Notes: generated from the sequence alone by a model not told the origin. Counted from the first letter of the stretch, positions 10,001-21,045 are shown. The stretch: DNA of 64,000 bases from Floccularia luteovirens (GCA_009739215.1 VSJF01000014.1:62001-126000); one strand, 5' to 3'. A program made the numbers and translations.

Positions 10001-10721
10001 ATGGTCCGCGTTTCTGTATTGGTGCGTTATGCAATAATTTTGATGAATGGCGGGTAGTTGACTGGTGTTAGAATGACTGTTTGAACAACATTGTCAACGC
10101 TGAGCGCCGTGGCAAACGACAAGTGCTTATCAGACCTTCGTCAAAGGTCGTTGTAAAATTCTTGAGTGTCATGCAAAGACATGGTTAGTCTACTTTATTA
10201 TTATTCTCTTTCGGAGTGATAACTACGTTTGCCGCGATATTTCCACGCGTCTTTCGTTTTAATGCTCCGACATATTAATTGTCTCTGAATAACCAAAACA
10301 GCATTTCCTCAGAATATTAATCATGAGGATGTGTTCACAAAAGAGTCTACATTTTATTTATTTATCTTCGAATTTTTGCTTTTATTTCGATGCTAATGCT
10401 TTAACCCAGGCTATATTGGTGAATTTGAAGTCATCGATGACCACCGATCCGGAAAAATTGTTATCCAGTTGAATGGGCGGCTGAACAAGACAGGAGTCAT
10501 TTCGCCTCGATTCAACATCCAAGCCACCCAAATTGAGTCGTGGGTCAACTTGTTGCTGCCTGCTAGAGGGTTTGGTATTATCATTCTGGTGAGTCTTTTA
10601 AATTGATTGGATAGAATGATTAATTCAATTGCTGGTCAAGACGACGTCATCTGGAATCCTTGATCATGAAGAGGCGCGTCGTAAAAATATTGGAGGCAAA
10701 CTGTTGGGCTATGTGTATTAG
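10001..10721 (+). CDS. RPS22: 40S ribosomal protein uS8 (S22/S15A)
   Basis: Four exons (10001-10021, 10072-10183, 10410-10588, 10641-10721) give 393 nt, encoding 130 residues, the exact length of eukaryotic uS8. The sequence starts [20 protein letters not shown] and contains [24 protein letters not shown], split by intron 2 after the H codon, then [32 protein letters not shown] and a C-terminal GGKLLGYVY. It is a core protein of the small subunit and binds 18S rRNA. Intron 2 (226 nt) is four times longer than the others and may carry a snoRNA. The gene is divergent from eS17. Confidence 0.97.
10211..10354 (+). ncRNA. Candidate intronic H/ACA snoRNA in uS8 intron 2
   Basis: Within the long intron, CGGAG (10212-10216) pairs with CTCCG (10265-10269) around an inner CGCG/CGCG stem, giving a hairpin with an internal pocket. 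It is followed at once by ATATTA (10272-10277), which fits the H box ANANNA. A second hairpin with a CCTCA/TGAGG core is followed by ACA (10349-10351) three nt before the proposed end. This is the hairpin-hinge-hairpin-tail plan of H/ACA snoRNAs. Budding-yeast RPS22B is known to host an H/ACA snoRNA (snR44) in an intron. I did not match guide pockets to rRNA. Confidence 0.45.
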
Positions 10722-10882
10722 ATTAGATAATCAATATACGTATTCGTCATGTGATGAGCCAAACTAAGATAAACTATCAAAGGTTGGTAACGGGAACTTT
10801 AGTGACTCTGGTCGGATACTCCTGCCCAGTGCTTGCTCAACGTTACACGTCCTTTCAACATCTTCTCTCGTTGTATGCTATA

Positions 10883-12268
10883 ATGGTTATGTTATCTCGT
10901 GAATCTTCTAATCAATCAGACATTCCCACTCTCTCCCTCTCCCATTCCCAACCAAGCCTCATTTCTCAGCGACGTCGTCCACGCTCTTCTTCAACTCTAA
11001 AATCGAACACAACCAGTCCAGCAAATTCAATTATCACTCGCCAACCCTCTCCTATCATCTCATTCACGCCTACTGCACCTCATACCCACTCCGCCAAAGG
11101 TGTCAAAGATATCACCCGCAAGGTTATCCGCCGTCTTGAGGGTCTTGGTCATCTCGAGATGATCGACGGCTTAAGTGAGGCTGCCCCAGAAGAAAATGAA
11201 GTGGAACGTATGCTACAGGACTCGCTCATGCGCTATGTGAATGCTATCGGGGCGCAGACAAATACCAATGGACATGCTGCAGACGCAGCACACAGCAAGA
11301 CCCAACATATACCAAATGGGAAACCATCTACCAAGGGCAAGGAGGTTGAAAAAATTGACTGGGAGATACCAAGGAAGGTCTTGCACAGCTCAATAGGGTT
11401 CGTTACCTTGTATGGCTACGTTGCGGGACATCAGCCACAACGCGTCATGCTCGTGCTTTGGTCGGCTCTCGCAATTATTGTTCCCCTCGAACTCATACGT
11501 CTCCGTTCCCCAAAATTCGAGCGCACTTATGAGCGCTGTGCGGGATTTCTTATGCGTGATAGCGAAAAAGTAAGTTTTTGTCGCTCTCATCAATTGCTCA
11601 CACGATAACAAAAGATTATGTCAGCACTCCGTGAATGGCGTTGTGTGGTACATTCTTGGTGTCAATTTTGTGCTGTCATTGTTTCCTGCAGACATAGCCT
11701 CTGTTGCCATCCTCATGTATGACCCTTCATCTTCCAAGTAGAAATCCCGAATGACGTTGATTTTAGCCTTTCGTGGGCGGATACTGCTGCCTCTACCATT
11801 GGTCGTCTGTATGGCCGTGCCTCGCCACGTTTACCTGCACGCCTCCCAGTCTTGCGTCTCCCACTGGCACCACGCAAATCACTTGCAGGGTTCACAGCAG
11901 CATCCATAACCGGTGCTTGCATTGCTATCGGGTTCCTGGGATACGTTGCTCCACTACGAAATGGAGGTGCTGACATCAGTTGGGCTTGGGGTAGTGGCGT
12001 ACGTCTCGGCCTGACTTCACCAAGCCAAGGATCAATAGCTGGTTGGACTGGCGGCTGGTTTGGTTTGGGGTTGATTGGTGTTGTAGCTGGGTTGGTTAGC
12101 GGGGTTGCGGAAGCTTTAGGTGAGTTAGGTTTTCTGTTTTACTTCTAATCTCACCTTTATTTTTCTCTCGTAGATTTGGGTTCTTTAGATGATAACCTCA
12201 CTCTTCCTATCATTTCCGGGAGTTGCATTTTCGGCTTCTTCAAGCTTCTCAGTTTCTTCTCGTCTTGA
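10883..12268 (+). CDS. DGK1: DGK1-like CTP-dependent diacylglycerol kinase
   Basis: Four exons (10883-11569, 11625-11716, 11767-12119, 12174-12268) give 1227 nt, encoding about 408 residues. The N-terminal 190 residues are Ser/Thr-rich and probably cytosolic. The membrane domain begins with IDWEIPRKVLHSSIGFVTLY, then hydrophobic segments (VLWSALAIIVPLELI, NGVVWYILGVNFVLSLF), the family motif LSWADTAASTIGRLYG, and glycine-rich helices (SITGACIAIGFLGY, GLGLIGVVAGLVSGVAEAL). This matches the CTP-dependent diacylglycerol kinase and dolichol kinase/CDP-DAG synthase-like family. Yeast Dgk1 phosphorylates diacylglycerol to phosphatidate at the ER and nuclear envelope. It is longer than yeast Dgk1 (about 290 residues) because of the N-terminal extension. 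The start could also be the ATG at 10889. Confidence 0.85.
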
Positions 12269-12621
12269 CAGAAGAAAATCTAGACAAAAAATATGGATAC
12301 ACTCATACGATCGGATTTATATTCCACCCTCGCCGATACATTATCTCCCAATTTTGTATATTTTCTTGGACGGTGTTGTCACCTTCCTATCTTCATTAAT
12401 GTATGCCCTACACAACCTCATATATTCCGCCACTGCAATGTGCTAGAACTTTTTCATTTCCTCCCTGTTACTTTGTCCCTTCATGTTATGACTTTTCACT
12501 TGGTAGGATTTTGAATAATGAGACAATACAGAACCTTTCAGAAAACCTTAAGGCATTTGAAAATCAAAAATCTGTAATTTGGTCATTCAATATTAAGATG
12601 GAACAGAAATTTCCAACACAT
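12269..12621. other. Downstream intergenic, no supported gene
   Basis: AT- and pyrimidine-rich sequence downstream of the kinase gene. The short open frames have no protein character. It presumably holds the 3' UTR. Confidence 0.5.
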
Positions 12622-13047
12622 TAGGAGGTTTCATGCTGCAGTTTTTGGCAGTTTTTCAAAAAGTTTTTTGTGGGATTTTTCAATCATTTTTGATCAAAAA
12701 AACACTCGAAAAGTGATCAAAAAGTGAGTGAGAAATGCCTTGGCATGAAACCCCTTACTATGGTCTGAGCTGAGTCTGGGTACATTTTTGACTATTAGAG
12801 ATTAAAAAATTTATTATTATTGTTAGCATTGATAATTAATATGTAATACAGTTCACTGTGAGTAGCTTGGAAAAAGAGGGGGTAAAAAACAGACCAGAAA
12901 ACATGCAAAAGGAGCTCTGGAGTAAAAAAAGACCATTTTTTTCCAATTCATGATTTTTTGAATACTTCCAAACTCAGAAAAACAATTCAAAAATGCCATG
13001 AAAATTCTATCAAAAAACAGCTAAAAACAACAGCATGAAATGCCCTA
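12622..13047. repeat. Inverted-repeat (MITE-like) cluster
   Basis: The left end (TAGGAGGTTTCATGCTGCAG) and the right end, read as its complement (TAGGGCATTTCATGCTGTTG), are imperfect inverted copies that continue for about 35 bp into TTTTTGGC/AGCTGTTTTT. A third copy in right-end orientation, ATGCCTTGGCATGAAACCCC, lies at about 12736-12755. So a small 146-bp element may sit inside, or next to, a longer one. A TA flanks both outer ends. No coding content. Confidence 0.5.
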
Positions 13048-13151
13048 ATGTAGGAAGAGAGAAAGAGTTTCTAGAGACTGGTGTTTTTTTTTGACTTATC
13101 CACAGCATAGTGCTATATAGCAAAGAGTTCTTTCCTGATAGATGATGTAGT

Positions 13152-13520
13152 TGTTGTGACAGCACAATCACATAATGGATTACATAATTCATCAGGTGAT
13201 GAGTCACACATGATATATCACATGATGTGTCACATAACTATATCTATCTATGCCCTATGTCACATGCCATATAACTAAGCATATTCTTTAACCTTCTACA
13301 AGGTTCTATGAGTTAGATATATAATTATATAGAACAGTGTATAGACCACTATATGTAAATATATACATATAGTAAGCTGTATATAATGATATTAGATACT
13401 ATGAATAAAGTTGGTTCTTTCTGGATAAGTAGTAGTGTACTAACCTAAGTGTGTAATCAAGTAAGCACAAGATAAGGCTGAGTCTCTATCACTGTGCAAT
13501 GCACAAATGACTGCTCAACA
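13152..13520 (+). repeat. Solo LTR, family A
   Basis: TGTTGTGACAGCACAATC...GACTGCTCAACA (369 bp) with a perfect target duplication GTAGT (13147-13151 and 13521-13525). Confidence 0.88.
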
Positions 13521-13632
13521 GTAGTGAGTAGAGTAGATACATGACAACATGAGTATTAAAGTACAAATGAGTAATATTATTGTTGTAATAGCAAGAGCTA
13601 GTGTAAGCTCTGATATACATGTAATTAGACAC

Positions 13633-14056
13633 TATTGAGCAGCACTTGTCACACATAGTGATAGGGAACTATCTTACCTAGGGTTTTTACTGTTGCTTAG
13701 AGGGGCTAGCTACTAACTACTACCAAGATCATTGGACAAGGTATATTGATGTTACTACCTGTACTTATATTACATTATAGTTGTGGCTGTGTAATACCTA
13801 ATGTAGTTACCAGCATGTATATGAAACACCTCGTGTCTACTCTGGGTAGGACATGAGTCATATACATTCCATAACATGAGTCATACATATATACACAGTA
13901 AGCTCTAGAATGTTCTAGACCATGTGTATCATTACATCTTAGTCATTATACTGGTGTGACCTTATCTTATCTTTATCAGGTCTACAACACATGACTGACA
14001 AGCACATGAATAGTCACATGACTACTAATCAATCACATGGAGTTGCTGTCACAACA
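13633..14056 (-). repeat. Solo LTR, family B
   Basis: On the plus strand it reads TATTGAGCAGCACTTGTC...GTTGCTGTCACAACA (424 bp; the first T-G has decayed to T-A), with a perfect target duplication GACAC (13628-13632 and 14057-14061). Family B resembles A at both ends but has a different interior. Confidence 0.88.
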
Positions 14057-14215
14057 GACACATTTTATTTGCATATTTTCATTCATTCTCAGTAAAAAAG
14101 AAAGTCTTTAAAACTTTATGCAAGTATTGACTTATAGTCAGATAAAGCTAGTTAGACTTTAATCTGACTAATTTGAATAGGAATCCACTGAAATTTGATA
14201 GTTAGCTAAGTGAAC

Positions 14216-15017
14216 TATTGAGTAGTGCTTGTCACATAGTGATAGGCTAATCTTACCTGGGATTCTTACTGTGCTTAGAGAGGCTGTACTACTGACTACT
14301 ACTAAGTAAATTGGATAAGGATATTGATATTACTACCTTTGTTATATACATTATAGACATGGCTATGTGTTACAATAGTCTACTCCTACATGTACAGACA
14401 TACTAGGATAGAGGATAGTAAGAGGATAGTATAGTATAGTATATAATGATAGATAGGAGAGGAAAGGAAGAATAGGTTCTGGTAGGAAACCAGTGGTCTT
14501 ATATAGATACCAGAGGTGCTTCTATCAGAGTAGCCTAGAAGCACTCAGGGTAGACTAGAAGCACTCAGAGTAGTCTAGAAGCACTGGTATCATAGCAACA
14601 GAAGTAGACTAGAGGCTGTCAAGGTAAGCTAGAAGTACTATCCTGAGTAGTCTAGAATAGTAGTCTATGCCTTCCTATATTATATATAAGAAGGCCTCTG
14701 TAGCATACTTTCCCCCCAAGTGAATATACTATATTTACACTCTAACACTATGTAATACCTAATGTAGTTACTAGTATGTATATGAAACACCTCATGTCTA
14801 CTCTAGGTAGAACATGAGTCATACACGTTCCATAATATGAGTCATATGCATGTCTGCAGTAAGCTCTAGAATGTTCTAGACTATGTGTGTCATTACATCT
14901 TAGTCATTTATACTAGTATGACCTTATCTTATCTTATCAGGTCTACAACACATGACTGACAAGCACATGACTAATCACATAACTACTAATCAATCATGTG
15001 GAGTTGCTGTTGCAACA
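14216..15017 (-). repeat. LTR family B, split by a nested LTR
   Basis: Two halves of a family B LTR (14216-14367 and 14753-15017) are separated by a family C LTR and one copy of its CTATG duplication. The outer flanks (TGAAC and GTAAC) match only weakly as a target duplication, in keeping with age. Confidence 0.8.
14368..14747 (+). repeat. Solo LTR, family C, nested in family B
   Basis: TGTTACAATAGTC...TACACTCTAACA (380 bp) with a perfect target duplication CTATG (14363-14367 and 14748-14752). Family C is the LTR of the copia element whose pol lies at 30597-32685. Confidence 0.9.
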
Positions 15018-15265
15018 GTAACTTCTATATAACTTGTAGCTGACTTAAGACTTATTCATCAAGCATGCAATAGCTTATAATTAGAAGTAGCATACTTGTA
15101 TTTAAGTAACATGAAACTACAGACAAGCACTAGCTTGATCTTAGTTTTGAATACCCTAATACTACTTCGGCATTACTCTGTTACCTCAGTAATAACTCTC
15201 TCCCTTGTCACGTGCTCCATCACATGATCAATTATGTAATCAGTCATGTGATTGTTGCTGTCACA
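15018..15265 (+). repeat. Fragments of LTR D and of an A-like LTR end
   Basis: 15018-15206 resembles the middle of LTR D, including the TTGTATTTAAGTAAC box and a decayed CTAGCTTGATCTTAG. It is joined to 15207-15265, which ends in GTGATTGTTGCTGTCACAACA like the 5' end of an A/B LTR read in reverse. Both are partial. Confidence 0.6.
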
Positions 15266-15787
15266 ACAGATTATCCATGTAGATGGGGATTGGTTTTATG
15301 AAGAGCAAACCCATCTCATCAAAGACATTTATCATCTACATCAGCTGGCAGCAATAGTCAGAGCCTGTCATGTATTCTGCTTCTATAGAACTTAAGCAAT
15401 AGTTTTTCATTAATAGCTTTGCCATGCAACAATGCCCTGTGCTAGCATCATATAAAATCCTGTATAGGACTTATGGGATATTTCATCACTAGCCTAATCA
15501 GAATCTATGTATGCATATAGCTCTTTACTGGATTTCCTGTTGTAGATAATATGGTAATCCTGGGTACCAACCAAGTACCTCATTATATGTTTAGCCTTGT
15601 TGACATGATCTTGTATTGGGTTTGCAGAGAAAGTGCTAAGACAGATAATACTATAAGCAATATCCAGTTGAGTTCCAATCATAAGGTATAGCAAACTCCC
15701 AATGATTTGTTGAAACTCTGAGCATAGCTATGAAGTACACAGACCTTCATTTGGAAGGGGCTTATAGCCTGCTGGTAGAGAAGTATC

Positions 15788-16479
15788 TGTTACCATTTGT
15801 GATGTTTACATTATCCTATACTTGTCTTGTCATTAGGGGTTGTCCAGGTTAGAGAATAGATAGGTTTGCTAGTCCGATTTTCCCATGATAGTGGGAGATA
15901 CCACTATATAGGTATTTAACTGCTATTTGTTGGGGCCTCACTGAGATCAGTTACAGTGGATAAACATGCAGGCCTTTCAGTGTGTACAGTGTTGCCTATG
16001 CCATTATATACAATGATTCTGCTGTTCTAGACAGAGAAGGGAGTTATCACAAAGTATAAGAGAGTAATTGCTAATGTTATTGGGTACTCAAAACTAAGAT
16101 CAAGCTAAGGCTTGTCTGTAGTTTCATGCTACTTAAATACAACATCAGCAAACTCCAGGTCTGCTATGGATGCTATGGAGTGCTATGGAGTGCTAGCACT
16201 CCATAGCACTCCATAGCATCTATAGTAGATCCAGAGTTTGCTGATGAAGTACACTACTTCTAATTATAACCTATTGCATGCTTTCTTAGTAAGCTATGAG
16301 TCAGTACCAAGTCATACAGAAGCTACTACTAGTCATTTAGAAGACTATACAAGTCATAAGAAGAACATAAGGGTCAGAATATAAAATGTGTATGAGAAAC
16401 AGAGGAATGAGGCAGGAATGCGTTATGTGCATATTCTAAAGTCCAGGAAGATATACAGTATCCAGATAAGGTCATAACA
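15788..16479 (-). repeat. Solo LTR, family D, carrying a nested miniature element
   Basis: TGTTACCATTTG...AAGGTCATAACA with a perfect target duplication GTATC (15783-15787 and 16480-16484). It is lengthened to 692 bp by the CATCAG miniature at 16143-16246. It sits inside decayed copia pol. Confidence 0.9.
16143..16246. mobile_element. CATCAG miniature element (104 bp palindrome)
   Basis: It reads from CATCAGCAAACTCC to GGA...GAGTTTGCTGATG-type ends as a near-perfect palindrome around GTGCTAGCAC. The undisturbed LTR D copy at 59849 shows the empty site AATACAAGTACAC. Here AA is duplicated on both sides (16141-16142 and 16247-16248), which proves insertion with a 2-bp duplication. Confidence 0.88.
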
Positions 16480-16800
16480 GTATCAGCATATCACACATTC
16501 TCCATTCCAAAATGCTGCAATATCTTTTTCAGATAGCTTACTTGGTTTAATGGTTTAACCTTTCCACTTAATGTGTATTTCTAGGGATTCTTTCAGATCT
16601 TCTAGATCATGATATTCCCAGCACTTCATAAATTCCCTCTTCTTCTGGTTTACAAGTCCAGGGTTAGATCTGGTTCATATTGCATTATCAATATAGATAA
16701 CAGCAATGACACAATTGTGTCAATCTTTAGACTAATGAACAAATATGCCTGAGTTGGCATGGCATTTATTGAAGCCCAGTTCTTTCATAGATGCCACAAG

Positions 16801-17170
16801 TGTTAAGCAGCCATCTGTGCAGTACACAGTGATAGAGACTCAAGTCTTACCTTGTGCTTACTTAATCACACACTTAGTCAGTATACTACTACTTATCTAG
16901 AAAGGACTGAATATATTCATACTAAAGAGTGTCCTTATATACAGCTTTACTGTATGTACATATTTGGCATAGTAGATCTATGCACTATTCTACATAATCA
17001 CATATCTAACTCATAGAATCTTGTAGAAGGTTGTAGAACATGCTTAGTTATACAGCACATGACATAGAGCATAGATGGATATAGTCATGTGACATATCAT
17101 GTGACATATTACATGTGACTCATTATCTGATGAATTATGTAATCCATCATGTGATTGTGCTGTTGCAACA
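16801..17170 (-). repeat. LTR family A (solo or rearranged)
   Basis: TGTTAAGCAGCCATC...GTGCTGTTGCAACA (370 bp), reverse orientation. The flanks ACAAG and CACTC do not match, so the insertion is old or its flanks were rearranged. Confidence 0.8.
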
Positions 17171-17885
17171 CACTCCTTCACTTAGTACACTATGTGATAA
17201 GATAACTTGAATCATTTAGGTTTTAAGTGAATACTTTAATGAAAGTAATAAGACAGCATTTGGATCACCTAGTGCTTAGTGCATCATTCTGCAGTTAGAT
17301 CAGCAAGAATAAGCATATATGAGCTTTATGAATATTTCCTGGTATACCTGGTTTAGAGGATGTAGCTAGTCCATAAAATACTTCAGCAGGAATGCTTTGT
17401 GTTTAATCTGTCTGCCACTAGATCAGCAAGATGTTATGTCCAGAGAGTGATAAGTAGTGCTTCACTCTAAGTTTAAATAGAATAAGACAATGGAAAGCGA
17501 CATGGTCAGCTTAATCCACTGAATAGGAAATCTCAATATGAGTTTGTGATTTCTGCAGACAATAGTCAAGCAAGAATTCAAACATGTCTGCACTGATTGG
17601 GCAACCTCAATAGAGTTTCAGGGTGCACTTTTATTTTAGGCAGCAAGCGATGTAATATCTGTGATTGTGTCATGCATTATAAGGCTAAAAACTACTTTGA
17701 GTAAGGCTTATAAGGATTATGGATCTTCAATGCCCTTAGGTTGTTTGTACATTTCTTAAATCTTTGCTACATTAGCAAATCCTGGTTTTAGTCCAACTTG
17801 AGCCATAGTAAGCCATAGACCTGTAGTGATCTATAGTGACCTATAGTAATTCATAGATTTTGGCTATTTTCCATAGTGACCCATA

Positions 17886-18062
17886 TGTTGGAATAATCCA
17901 AGGGCAGTATAAGCCCTGTTTATTATCTTTAATTGTTTGTTGCTTCACTTTTTGCTTACATAACTAGTAGTATAAATTTTTAGTAGCTTGCACTTATTAA
18001 AACAAGGCAGTTTGGCATAAACTCCATCCACTCTTTTAAAAAGTCTACTATTTATTTCAACA
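17886..18062 (+). repeat. 177-bp solo LTR (short family)
   Basis: TGTTGGAATAATCC...TTATTTCAACA with a perfect 5-bp duplication CCATA (17881-17885 and 18063-18067). The 3' half matches 630-686. The short length suggests a TRIM-like or small copia LTR. Confidence 0.85.
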
Positions 18063-18157
18063 CCATAGTGACCCATAGATTTTGGCTATTTTCCATAGTA
18101 ACTCATAGTAGTTCATAGATTTCAGTCATTTTCCATAGTAACCCATAGTAACCCATA

Positions 18158-18340
18158 TAGCAGAGATAGATAGTAAAATAGGAAGAAGAGTACTAGGAGA
18201 TGATATTATTGATATTATAACATAGATAGTATATGTGATTAATGTTTTATATTGTATTATTATTGATATGATAATATATCAGTTAAGTTCTAGTTTGTCA
18301 TGACCTAGTGTGACTGTGATGTGATGCATGTCACTTACTA
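18158..18340. mobile_element. Unclassified 183-bp insertion in CATCAG copy 2
   Basis: Copy 1 runs without interruption here, so this segment was inserted. Its ends are only weakly inverted (TATAGCAGAGATA versus TATAGTAAGTGAC) and it may be flanked by TA. No match elsewhere in the window. Confidence 0.5.
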
Positions 18341-18498
18341 TAACTCATAGTAGTCTATAGATATTGGTTATTTTCCATAGTGTCTCATAGATTTTGGCTA
18401 TTTTCTATAGTGACTTATAGTGGCCCATAGATGTCAATCATTTCTATAGTAACCCATAGTAACCCATAGTAACCTATAGTATTCCATAGTATTTCATA

Positions 18499-20097
18499 CA
18501 GTGGTGATCAAAAGTATTGCACAGCCACCATGTGACTGTATCGCATCATGCTCAAGAGCACATTGAGGCTTTCATCTCAAATAAAATAAATGTTTTAGAT
18601 AGATACACATGTAGTTAATATAATAAAAATGTGTTTTAGTATTATTAATGAGAATCAGACAGAATACTTGCATTTTACTGCACAAAACCATGTGCAATAC
18701 TTTTGATCAAGTGTATTTGAAACACTTAGTTAGAATTTATAAGGGATCAGATGGAGTTTGCAATGAGAAATTAATTCATCATCCTACATACAGACATGGT
18801 CTACACATCCCCCACCAAAGTTGCCCGGATTTTCGATTTCAAGAAGCTCACCATGGACAATAATGAAATTGCTCAAAGAATTGGTATTCATCGCACTACT
18901 GTAGCTCGAATACTAAAGCACTTCGAAAAATCAAATGACTCTTATTATGTCACTCCAAAAACAGGTTGGCCTTGTAAATTAGAAGTATGCAATATTTGAG
19001 TTGCAGCCCAAATGCTTGCAAAAACTGAGGCATCTAATGCTACTGAAGTGGTCAAGAAGGCTTTTCCTCAGGTATCTTGTCACACAATTGCACAAAACCT
19101 AAAGGAATATGGATTAGTCTGCCAAGTGCGCAGGTCTCGGCCCTACATTTCTCTAGCAAACTAGGAGAAGCACCATCTTTGGGCATTACAGCATGCAAGC
19201 TGGACTGTTGATGACTGGAAAAGGGTGGGATTTTCGGATGAGTCCAAATTTCTTCTATTCAAGTCAGATGGTCATTAGTATGCATGGTTTCATCCTGGAC
19301 AGGCCCTTGATAATTGATTTGTCAAGAAAAACATCAAACATAGTGCTGGAAACCTGATGGTGTGGGGCATGATCACATCAAAGGGCATGGGAAGGCTTCA
19401 TCAGATAAATGGGATTATGTGCAGGCCTGATTATGTTGATATTCTCAATAAACAATTCCTCAGCACTCTGAAGGATCTGAAGATTTGACATACAGGAAAG
19501 GAAGGTCTTATTTTCTAGCAAGACAATGACCCTAAGCATACATCCAAGATTGCCAAGTAGTGGTTTCAGCAGAAAAACATAAAACAATTACCATGGCCTC
19601 CCTCTAGCCCAGATATGAACATCATTGAGCATATATGGGACCAATTAGATTCCTTGGTTTGTGCTCGCAACCCATTACCAACAAATAGGGAGGAGTTGTG
19701 GACTGCACTTCAGGAGGAGTAGTATAACTTCCCACATCAGGCACTGGACACTCTATATGAGAGTATGCCCTGCTGTGTTGCTGCATTAGTAATCACTCAA
19801 GGTGGCTGTACAAAATACTAAAAACCAGTAAGGATTTCATCAAGTAGTTCTTTCACAATATGCTAATCTTTCTAGTCATAGAGATATGAGCAAAAGAATT
19901 GCACATTACTTTTTATATTCTATGGAACTTTCTCATCAATACAAGTAGAACTACATATTCTACACATTCCTATTGTATTCTTGACTTGTCTAGCTACAAT
20001 TTGACTATATAATTAACTTAATACATGATGTTTTGCAACTAGTAGCTTAATTTAGATTAGTTTTGCAGTGACTGTGTAATACTTTTGATCGCCACTG
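18499..20097 (+). mobile_element. Tc1/mariner element (1599 bp)
   Basis: Terminal inverted repeats of about 30 bp start CAGTGGTGATCAAAAGTATT (left) and CAGTGGCGATCAAAAGTATT (right, complement), with a TA duplication at 18497-18498 and 20098-20099. It is inserted in CATCAG copy 2. The single transposase is dead. Confidence 0.95.
18796..19821 (+). pseudogene. Tc1/mariner transposase, inactivated
   Basis: One frame reads through the whole transposase except for about eight stop codons. It has a helix-turn-helix (NEIAQRIGIHRTTVARIL, about residues 20-37), then the DD34E catalytic triad: D in FSDESKF (near 19234), D in QDNDPKHTSK (near 19520), E in PDMNIIEHIWDQL (near 19625). Stops lie at 18997, 19162, 19276, 19315 and at later sites including 19486, 19516, 19558 and 19720. 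Most are TAG or TGA at places where CAG, CGA or TGG is expected, as C-to-T decay would produce. The frame itself is unshifted. Confidence 0.92.
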
Positions 20098-20529
20098 TAG
20101 TAACTCATAGTAGTCCATAGATATTAATCATTTCCATAGTATTCTATAGATGCTATATAAATTTATATAATAATGTATAGTAATCTATAGTATTTTGACT
20201 TAGAGTACTATTCTACTTTTTGGATTAGATAAGCAAAACATCAGACTTGGACTTAGAAAGATTTTTGGACTTAGAAAAAAAAAATTTTTTTAAAGTTCAA
20301 ATTTTGACTTCAGCAAGGTCATGTGACCTGTGGCTGATATGGCATACTTTGAACTTCAACTTTTTTTTTTGCTTTGAAGTTTTCAATCTTCATCTTTGTA
20401 AGTCATTCTTTTCTCCTTTTCTTTTACTGACATTCTTTTCCTAGATTTATTCTATTATCATATATTTTTGCTATATCTGCTCATTGTTAGGACCTAGGGA
20501 TGAAAGGAGTTGAGAAGATGTGATAGCTT

Positions 20530-21045
20530 GGGCATTTGGTATGTTTTGTGTCTGCTTTTTTCCTCCTTTTTTTTATGTTTTCAACTTTTTCCCTTGTATA
20601 TCTGACTTTTTCCTTCTTTTTTTAAATATTTCCTCTTTTTCTAGTTATGTTTTCAATTTCCCTTCTCTTGTTTCATATGTTTCTGACTTTTTTCCTTGTT
20701 TTTTCATATGTTTTAAACTTTTTTCTTTCTTTTTATATGTTTCTGACTTTTTTTGCCTTTTTTGGTATGTTTCCAACCTTTCCCTTTTTTGTCATGTTTC
20801 TGACTTCTTCTGTCTTTTCAGTTATGTTTTCTGACTTGTTATATTTTTTTTTTCAACTTGGTATGTTTTTTTAATGTTTTTTTCTCTGACTTTTTATTTT
20901 TTTTCTATGTTTTTTTTTTCAACTTTTTTTATGTTTTTTTATGTTTTTTTTCCAACTTTTTTATGTTTTTTTTCAACTTTCTATGTTTTTTTTTCCAACT
21001 TTTTATATTTTTTTGTCTGACTTTTTTTGTCTTTTTTTTTTAATT
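20530..21045. repeat. T-rich tandem repeat, copy 2
   Basis: Same array as at 2153-2680, with scattered substitutions. Not coding. Confidence 0.8.

Larger units (their letters stand above)
15266..17769 (-). pseudogene. Decayed Ty1/copia pol (RT and RNase H part)
   Basis: Minus-strand fragments read as copia pol with many stops. Near 15494-15780 I see PAGYKPLPNEGL, QQIIGSLLYLMIGT, DIAYSIICLS and HVNKAKHIMRYLVGTQDY, the connection to the RNase H region. At 16480-16800 I see GFNKCHANSGIFVH and VIYIDNAI, where the catalytic VDD of reverse transcriptase has become IDN. At 17740 there is a KQPKGIEDP remnant. It is interrupted by LTR D (15788-16479) and LTR A (16801-17170). Its upstream half probably lies beyond the CATCAG copy 2 insertion, at 21472-23632. 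Confidence 0.7.

Noticed and set aside
10203..10300. Box C/D snoRNA reading of the uS8 intron (TGATAA and CTGA)
   Set aside because: The C box deviates from RTGATGA and the ends do not pair; the H/ACA reading fits better.
20247..21043. Similar Phe-rich open frames in copy 2
   Set aside because: Same low-complexity array; not genes.
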